Positions 56,801 through 64,000 of a stretch of DNA of 64,000 nt are shown here, one piece after another. Made by a program: the position numbers and the translations under genes. Position 1 is the stretch's first letter; every line of letters begins with the position of its first letter. Origin of the DNA: Cloeon dipterum (Eukaryota; Arthropoda; Insecta; Ephemeroptera; Baetidae); the NCBI RefSeq assembly GCF_949628265.1, contig NC_088789.1, forward strand, positions 28,575,883 through 28,639,882. The letters are read 5' to 3'. The notes beneath the pieces are model-generated. The model saw only the letters and a list, made by a program, of their open reading frames with translations. It did not search any database and was not told where the DNA came from.

Positions 56801-59800
56801 TGTTACAATAAATATAAAAATAAAAAAACCACCCGTTGCAAGCAGGGTTCGCCTATTTTGCTCAAAAAAACAGCTGGAAAAAACACCAGTCTATGGGTTT
56901 CCCGCATTTTTCCTAATTTAGCCTAGAAAAGATTGTATTTTGCGCCAAAAAAGTCAGAAATTATTTAAAATTGTTCAGATTTTTGGTCTTTTGGTGAAAC
57001 CAGTTGGCTCTTTTTTTGGTCCTGAGAATTTTTTATCTCCAATTAAAATGCATGTAATTAAAAAAACGCGCAAAATTGCAAAAAAAAATCGGATTTTTGT
57101 GAACCCTGTTTTAATTAATAAACTAAATCTCCAAAATTTATTCTTAAGAACATAAGGGAAAACAAAACAAATTTTATTTTATTTTTAACGAGAATAAGCA
57201 GTAAATAACAGAAAAAATCGATTTAAAAATTAGTTTCCTGTCAAGAATGCGACAGAAATCACGGAAGTAAAAAAATATCTAAAATTAAGGCGTGTCAAAT
57301 TGCAGGAGTCAATCTCCAGAGAGGAATTTAGCAAAAGACTGAACGTTCTGAAGCGAGTGCTGGTGGAACGGAACGGCCGGTATTTGTTGTTCCACCACAG
57401 CTTCGCCGAGTGGCTGGTGGACGTGAAGCACTGCACGCAGAAGTACCTGTGCAAGACGGTCGAGGGGCACGCGCTCATCGCCAAAAGCCTGTCGAGCCGC
57501 GGCTCGGACCTCGCGGCCGACGAGGTGCAGACCCTGGCGTCGCACCTGGTGCGCCTCGAGGGCATCCAGGACTCGAACCGGCCCGAGCACACCACCGTCG
57601 ACCGGCACACGCTCGCCTTGTGGCTCGTCATGACCGACGTACCTGTCGACGACTGCCTCAGGACCACCGACGCCTCGCCCAAGGACCAGCGGGCCCTCAG
57701 GCTGCTCCTCGAGGCCGGCGCCAAGCCCCGACTCAGTGAAATGGACGACATTGTTCAGGTTCGTGTTTTTATTTTTATTTTTTTTTACTGTTTTGACTTT
57801 AAACTTGGATTTTTATTTGCAGATTGCCTCTGATGAGTGCAGTCCCGAGGGGAGTGATTTGGACCCGCTGGCAGACCTGCTCAGGGCTACTGCGTCGGGA
57901 CTGGGACAAGACTGTGAAGGTGGCGGAGAAAGCCTGACTCTGAGCGGGTCCAACTCCGGAGGTTCCTTATTGCACGCCCTCTGCGCCGAGGGCAACTCAA
58001 GACTTGTGGCTCTCCTGCTAGCCAGGGGAGGCGTCGACCTCGAAGCATCAGACAGGTGACAAAGCCAACGAAGCGTTTTATTCAAAATAATATTTAATAA
58101 ATAAATTGTAGGACTGGCCAGACTGCGTTGAATTTGGCAGCCAGACACGGGCACGCGGAAATAGTCACTTTGCTCCTCGAGGCGGGAGCTGAACCTGACC
58201 GTGCTGACGTCGATGGCTGGACCCCCCTCAGGTAAACTGCGATTCCTCTTAAAAAAATAACAGTTGAGAATTTAATTCTTATTCAGATCTGCGGCTTGGG
58301 GTGGTCACGTTGCCACGGTGGAAGTGCTTTTAAAGAGAGGAGCCGACGTCGAACGGGCTGACGCGGAGGGCAGAACGGCCCTGAGAGCAGCTGCGTGGGG
58401 TGAGTTTGAAGGGGATGAGGTTTTGCTGTTTCTAAATCTGGTGATTATTCAAAATAGGCGGGCACGAGGAAATCGTGCTGCAGCTCTTGCGAGCCGGCGC
58501 CAAAGTCGATGGCTGTGATGCTGAAGGGAGGACGCCCTTGATTGCCGCCGCTTACATGAGCCACGCGGAGATCGTCGAGCACCTGCTCGAGTTCGGGGCT
58601 GACCCTGACCACGAGGACTCGGACGGACGCACCGCTCTCTCGGTCGCAGCTCTCTGCGTGCCGGCCAGCGAAGGATACACCAAAGTAGATTTTTCTCTAA
58701 ATCGCTGGACGTGAATTAATTATTTTACTTGTGATTAGGTTGCCAATATTTTGCTAGAGAAAGCAGCTTCGGTGGACCACGAAGACCGCGACGGCATGAC
58801 CCCGTTGCTTGTAGCTGCTTTTGAAGGACACAAGTGAGTGCTAGCCTAAAGAGCGACAAGATCCACAATTAATTGCTATTTTAAAAATTTCAGGGAAGTG
58901 TGCGAGCTGCTTTTGGAGTACGAAGCCGACCCAGAGCACGCGGACAAAGGCGGCCGGACGCCGCTGTGGGCTGCGGCCTCAATGGGCCACTGCGGGGTGG
59001 TCGCCCTGCTGCTCTTCTGGGGCTGCAGCGTCGACAGCATTGACAACGAGGGCAGGACTGTTTTAAGTGTTGCCTCTGCTCAGGTATTTAGCAAAGAAAT
59101 AAATAAATAAATGCAATGACTGATTGAGTGCAATCTCAGGGAAGTGCAAAGGTTGTCCGGCTGCTCCTTGACAGGGGCCTCGACGAAATGCACAGAGACA
59201 ATGCTGGATGGACGCCGCTGCACTATGCAGCTTTTGAAGGACACATCACGGTTTGTGAGGTGCTGCTCGACGTTGGTTCAAAGCCTGATGAAATCGACAA
59301 CGACGGCAAGAATCCAGTCATGCTCGCTTCTCAAGTTAGTTTAAAATATTTTTATTGAAAAATTACATTAAAAACAACAATAAATTCTGAGAGTTGAATC
59401 TTCCACATACAAATATTTGATGTTTAATATTAGATGAAATTAATATAAAAATATGTCCAAAAATTAATTGTTATTGGGACCCAGTGAGCATAATAAAAAT
59501 TAATAATGATTTTATGAGTGGCGAGGAGCAAGGAATTGAGAAGTAATTCATTGAAATTTGTGAATCAGGAAGGACACGTGAGCGTGGTGTCGCTGCTCGT
59601 GCAGCGGGGCGCCAACCCAAACCACAGGGCGCACGACGGGAAGACAGCATTGCGGCTGGCGGCGGTCGAGGGCCACCGCGAGGTGGTGCGCACCCTGATC
59701 AAGGCCGGCGCCGACCCCAACACCAAGGACGCCGACGGCCGCTCAACACTGTACGTGCTGGCGCTGGAGAACCGCGTCTCGATGGCCCGCTGCCTGATCG

Positions 59801-61479
59801 CCGAGTCGGCGTCGTTCGGCCCGCCGGCGCCGCCGCCCCGCGGAGGCCTGGCCACGCCCACCTCGCTGCCGCCGCTGCTCGACCTCGAGGGCGCCGACAG
59901 CGAGGGCCGCACGCCGCTCCACGTCTCCGCCTGGCAGGGACACACCGACATGGCCGCCCTTCTGCTCGACGCCGGCGCCGACGTCAACGCCACCGACAAG
60001 GAGAAGCGAACGGCGTTGCAGTCCGCCAGTTGGCAGGTGCGTGAAATGGCAATTCATTCTATTGTTGGTTTAAATCAACTTTAAATTTGTTGCTGTGGTT
60101 TTAAATCTATAGAATACCAACTCTGAATGATTTTTTCAATATTTTTAAGCGCATTTGCCCAGATTTCACCCTGAATATTTGGAAAATCAGCCTCACATTT
60201 TCTCATTAAATTTTTGACATCTTTAACGACTTACTTTAAATTCAAATTAAAATATTTCCCCATGAAAGTTCACAAAATAAATAAATTAGAATTAAAATTG
60301 AATAGAAAAAATCAGGATTTATTAACAAACAAAATTCAGGGTCACTCTGCGATCGTGCGATTGCTGCTGAGTCGAAACGCCAAGGTGGACCACACGTGCA
60401 GCCAGGGAGCGACCGCGCTGTGCATCGCAGCCCAGGAAGGACACGTTGCGTGCGTCAAGGCGCTGCTGCAAGGCGGCGCAGACCCGCACCACTCAGACAG
60501 ATGCGGCCGCACGGCTCTCAGGGTCGCAGCCAAGTCTGGCCACGAGGAGATCGTGCGACTGCTCGAGGAGGCCGCCGCCGCCACCGGTGCCATGCACCAC
60601 CGATCCAAACACAGTGAGTTGATCTTCACAAAAAACTCAAGGAGAAAATTAAAAAAAAAAAATTGTTTTTCCTGCAGGTGCGAGCAGCATCGCGTCGACG
60701 GTGGAGACGAAGGTGTCGTCGGCCGTGCTGATGCCTCCGTCGTACCGGTCGCACTCGCCAGTCGGCGGTCAGGACGTCAGCCCGGACAGCACCTCGGACC
60801 TGAAGCGCCGCTCGTACATCTCGGTGGGCAACCAGTCGTCGAGCAAGAGCAGCTCCAACTTCACCGGCTCCTCCACCAAGTCTGCTCAGGGCGTAACCCT
60901 GGTGCAGCAGCCCAGGATGGACCTCTCCTTCACCCAGCAGCTGCAACGTGCCTCCAAACACCGGCCCCTCAGTCAGGTACGGATTAAAAATTCGCCTACC
61001 TTCATGTCAGGTCTAAACATTGGTAAAATGTGTTGCAGGTGCTGCTGCTGTCGCCGCTGAGCGAGCCGCAGAGTCCGATCTACGCGTCGCCGCCGCAATC
61101 GCCGCTGAGCGACTCGAGCGTGCGCAACAGCAACAGCTCGCCGCCCAAGGGCGAGCGGCCGACGCTGGCCAACTCGACGGCCATCAACTCGCCGTTCCCG
61201 GACACGATGCCGGTGTCGCTGGCGCCGCTGTCGTTCACGCAGGACTCGCACATGCGCATCATCCTGGGCAGCCGGCCGACGCCGCTCGACAACTCTGCCA
61301 AGTCGAAGCGCAACGGCATCGCCACCAACCCCAACCTCAAGACCAGCGCCAACAGCGTGGCCGGCGGCATCAAGGTCGGCCTGAAGAACGGCTTCGAGGC
61401 GGCCAGGAAGCAGGTCACGGCCAAGTGCCAGGCCACCAGGAGCAACGGCTTTCCCTGGAAGAAGGAGACGCCGCTCTAA
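53813..61479 (+). CDS. ANKRD50: ANKRD50 orthologue: NACHT-like P-loop plus ankyrin repeats (1,395 aa)
   Basis: Fifteen coding exons: 53813-54055, 54660-55081, 56340-56754, 57306-57758, 57823-58055, 58112-58231, 58287-58399, 58458-58684, 58739-58833, 58894-59083, 59140-59334, 59569-60036, 60340-60613, 60678-60976, 61039-61479. In mammals ANKRD50 works with SNX27-retromer and WASH in recycling membrane proteins from endosomes. N-terminus [10 protein letters not shown]-loop GGAGCGKT (40-47), ILVDSIDE (Walker-B-like), [18 protein letters not shown], then about 17 ankyrin repeats (about residues 560-1130). A Pro-rich insert separates repeats 13 and 14. The C-terminal region is Ser-rich and disordered, with conserved RNGIATNPN and the final WKKETPL. 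The ETPL end is a class I PDZ ligand and matches the human terminus. Human length is 1,429. The start is chosen for its match to the human start. Confidence 0.96.
55082..56339 (+). other. ANKRD50 intron 2 with an unexplained open frame
   Basis: This intron holds a 152-codon plus-strand open frame (55591-56049) with the motif-like segment [19 protein letters not shown]. It has no splice context and its codon use is AT-rich in the first half. It looks like part of an unidentified dispersed repeat rather than a host gene. No terminal repeats were found. Confidence 0.35.
56843..57108. mobile_element. hAT-like MITE in ANKRD50 intron 3 (family F, copy 3)
   Basis: Begins CAGGGTTCGCC and ends TTTGTGAACCCTG, so the ends are inverted. 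About 266 bp, AT-rich, no open frame. Confidence 0.6.
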
Positions 61480-61836
61480 CCTCCTCCCCCTCTCACTCTC
61501 TCGTCGGTGTCTTTGAAATTTCATCGCTGTTTTTCGATATTAGCCTCTCTCCTATAGACGGCAGCTGCTACGCTTTGTGAAAAATTTCCGGGTCTTTGTC
61601 ACAGCGATTTTTTTTGTTTAAATTGGATAATATAATTAATTTATAAATCAAACGGTCTGCTTCAAATTAGGAAGCTTTGGCACATTCCAAGCTTTGTTTT
61701 GTGTCCAACTGAAAGTAAAAGTCAATTTTGCCAATTTTCAAGAAAGCGAGAAAAGTGAAATTTCATCAGCATCAGCAGAGCCATCTCATCATTGCCAAAA
61801 GTAATACCAAGACTTACGTATAAGGAGCAGGTTGTA

Positions 61837-61842
61837 AATAAA
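61837..61842 (+). terminator. Candidate poly(A) signal of ANKRD50 (proximal)
   Basis: AATAAA about 360 bp past the stop codon. A second AATAAA stands at 62631-62636, about 1,150 bp past the stop, so two 3'UTR lengths are possible. Confidence 0.45.
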
Positions 61843-62630
61843 ACTGACAGAGGTGCTAGACGGATGTGAGAAGAACGAAAATAATACGTGTTATTATTTC
61901 AACTCGATGAGCAATTAATTAACCTTAAGGCCTACCGCGCGTGAGGATGTTTGGAGCAAAGTGACAGCCTAATTGATTCGAGTATATTTGCTCGTCGCGT
62001 GTGATATTTATTTGTGGAGATTAAATTCGTTTAGTAATTTATCGTGTCGAATTAAACAAATTAAATAGTGATACCTCTCTCTGTCTGAATAACTGTGTGT
62101 GTGAGTTGTGAAATTAAATTTTAATTTTCTCGAGAAACACCGCGTTCAGTGCACCCCCCGACCGTCTCTATGTTTTGAGGGTTAACTTGTGATCTCATTA
62201 GTTCATCATTTTGCCGAATTTTTTACAATGCACGCTTGGAAGTTGCGTGTACACTTAATGTTAATTAACAAGACGTAGCCCGTTAGTCGGACCACTGCCT
62301 CCTCTAAGCCGTTGCACGTTCAATCGCATATTATATTATATTTTATATGTTTTCCTGCATTTGATTGTGTATTAAATCGAAAACCGTTGAGCGTCTTGTG
62401 CTTTGCTTGATTTGCTCTCGAGGAAAGAAACGCACTCTCAAGTCATGTCGGTTACTATATGATAATAATAATAATAATTATGTATTATGTATAATGCACC
62501 AGTATTTTCTTGAATTAATATTACAACAATAAGCCTTTGAAAAGAATAATCTATGAAATTACACAGTACACACCTGAGGAATGATATATTTATGTGAATG
62601 TAAAATTAGGGAGACCATTATTTAAACATC

Positions 62631-62636
62631 AATAAA
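62631..62636 (+). terminator. Candidate poly(A) signal of ANKRD50 (distal)
   Basis: AATAAA in 'catcaataaaagatg'. The interval 62,640-63,454 holds only AT-rich spacer and the upstream region of the Argonaute gene, with a GC-richer part near 63,000-63,110. Confidence 0.45.
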
Positions 62637-63454
62637 AGATGCAAGTACCAGAATATAAAATATGCTCTTTTTTCTTACTAATTCATAAAAAACCCAATTA
62701 GAGAAATTAAATGCTAGCAATTATGCAATTATCATGCAAAAAGAATCAATTATTTTTTCGCCGCATATATAGAGCCACTTGGTAATTGGAAAGGGATCTG
62801 AAGTTTTTTAGGCCAGGTGGCATGTCGTTTTACCTTCCTGTGCGATGGTGCCTGAGGAACCGCCGGAATAAATGGTCAAACATCTTATATATTTTGTTCT
62901 ATTATTCCATGAATTATGATAAAATGCCTCGCAATCCATAATCTCCCATTCGCGTTCCACGCATACGCACACTCACACTCACATGATTGCAACATGTTGG
63001 ATCACGTTTCGTTCGCGCACGATTTTGTTCGGAGGCTAGCGATTGTGGTAGCGCCGCGGTGGATCAAATTGTAACCGGTTTTCAAAGGGGGCGTGAGTTG
63101 TGTGACAGTTTGTTGCAGCACGAGCACTATGACTATGCGTCGGTATTCTTCTTTGTTGAAAAAACCGGTACAAAATTTGTATCTGCTGCCGGGTGACCCG
63201 TTCCATTCGTCATTCAACTCGATCACTGCAGCGGCCTATTAACTTCCTTGATCATGTACATACACTCCTCATTTTAATCTCTTTTCAATTGACCTGCGTT
63301 TTTGCCAGTCTCCCTTTATTCAGCCAATTTTTCACGTCTTTTCGTCTGAATTGCCGATTGAGTGAACCGATCGCAGAATCTGCAGGAATTTCAGGACATA
63401 AATACATACGCATCCACTGAATATTCGGAAAATTCTTTGTGTGTTCTGTCGACA

Positions 63455-64000
63455 ATGGGTGGCAGAGGGAGAGGAAGAGGTCGCGGACGAGGTATGTTTA
63501 ATTAATTATGCATTATTCATTTAAAAATTCGATTTAACCGCGTCTTCTTGCATTGATTTATGTTGTCCAGGACGAGGCCAGCAGCAGCTGCAGGGAAGTG
63601 TAGAGGAATATCCAGCGTTGGGGCGGCTGCAGATCAACAATTCTGGCCAAGGACGCGGCCAGGGTGACCCCCGCTTAGGCCAAGGGCCTGTCAATGTCGC
63701 CAGGGAAAGCCAGCCTTGCATTCAGGCCGTGCCCCAGCAATCTCCCAGACGCCAGTCCTTCGACGGCGACTATGGAAACCAGCAGCAGCAGCAGCAGCAG
63801 GTGGCGCCGACCAATTCCGTCAGAAAGTAAGTTTTTCATAATTTAATTGAGAATCGTCCTCATCTTTGCAAATTAATCTCGTTACCTTTAATTTTGCAGC
63901 GGTGAGATTTCCAAGTTTCCCGCTAGAAACGGACAGGGCACGCAAGGCAAGCAGATGAATGTGCTGTCCAACCACTTTGCGATTTCGCTCCCGAAAGGAA
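63455..64000 (+). CDS. Argonaute/Piwi-family protein, N-terminal part (runs off the window)
   Basis: Exons: 63455-63491, 63571-63826, 63900-64000 and beyond; phases 1 and 2. The protein starts MGGRGRGRGRGRGRGQQQLQ, an Arg-Gly stretch typical of Argonaute and Piwi N-termini and a known target for arginine methylation (Tudor binding). A Gln/Gly/Pro-rich linker with EEYPALG and a run of seven Gln follows. At the end GKQMNVLSNHFAISLPKG fits the first strand of the Argonaute N domain, where Argonautes have 'L.ANHF.....PRG'. That end looks closer to the Ago than the Piwi subfamily, and an Ago2-like (siRNA) protein fits the Gln/Gly-rich start. The MID, PAZ and PIWI domains lie outside the window, so the subfamily stays open. 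Confidence 0.75.
63780..63800 (+). repeat. (CAG)7 coding for polyglutamine
   Basis: Seven pure CAG codons in exon 2 of the Argonaute gene. Such pure tracts vary in length between individuals. Confidence 0.9.

Noticed and set aside
61020-61580. Long alternative open frames on both strands over the ANKRD50 last exons
   Set aside because: They are shadows of the real GC-rich exon, which is fixed by splice sites and the conserved KKETPL end.
1-64000. tRNA, rRNA or microRNA genes
   Set aside because: No cloverleaf box pair or known microRNA seed context was recognised by eye. A covariance-model scan would be needed to exclude them fully.

Overview
This is a eukaryotic nuclear window, almost certainly from an insect. 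Genes are split by GT-AG introns. Coding exons are GC-rich, while introns and spacers are AT-rich and full of short palindromic transposon remnants. The protein set fits an insect: an apolipoprotein D/Lazarillo-type lipocalin cluster, an SGT1 without its TPR domain, and an RG/Q-rich Argonaute N-terminus. I cannot fix the order. No RNA gene, CRISPR array, retrovirus-like or toxin element was recognised.

Layout. (1) 1-20,000: five minus-strand lipocalin paralogues (here Lip1-Lip5, left to right). Each has a signal peptide, a GxW strand motif and four introns at the same places with phases 0, 2, 1, 1. Lip5 carries a 115-residue tail with an extra exon, and Lip2 has a candidate alternative tail exon. 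Upstream 5'UTR exons and TATA boxes are visible for some of them. (2) 20,000-30,570: about 10 kb without a convincing gene, rich in MITE-like repeats, including a ~3 kb element with ~95 bp terminal inverted repeats that holds a ~740 bp-arm palindrome. (3) 30,600-39,850: a compact housekeeping block, DHDH (+), TIMM21 (-), ISOC1/2-like (-), FPGS (-), SGT1 (+). DHDH and TIMM21 converge with 123 bp between their stop codons. FPGS and SGT1 diverge from a ~690 bp shared promoter region. (4) 39,850-53,750: no coding gene seen. Most of it is probably the 5' intron or upstream region of the next gene, with a candidate noncoding first exon ending at 41,092 and several repeats. (5) 53,751-61,479: a complete 15-coding-exon ANKRD50 orthologue (1,395 aa). 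(6) 63,455-64,000: the first exons of an Argonaute/Piwi-family gene that runs off the window.

Functionally the window mixes secreted ligand carriers (lipocalins), one-carbon metabolism (FPGS), mitochondrial import (TIMM21), HSP90 co-chaperone work (SGT1), endosomal recycling (ANKRD50) and small-RNA silencing (Argonaute). Only the lipocalins form a related cluster. Coordinates of exons come from reading splice sites and frame by hand; no search was run.
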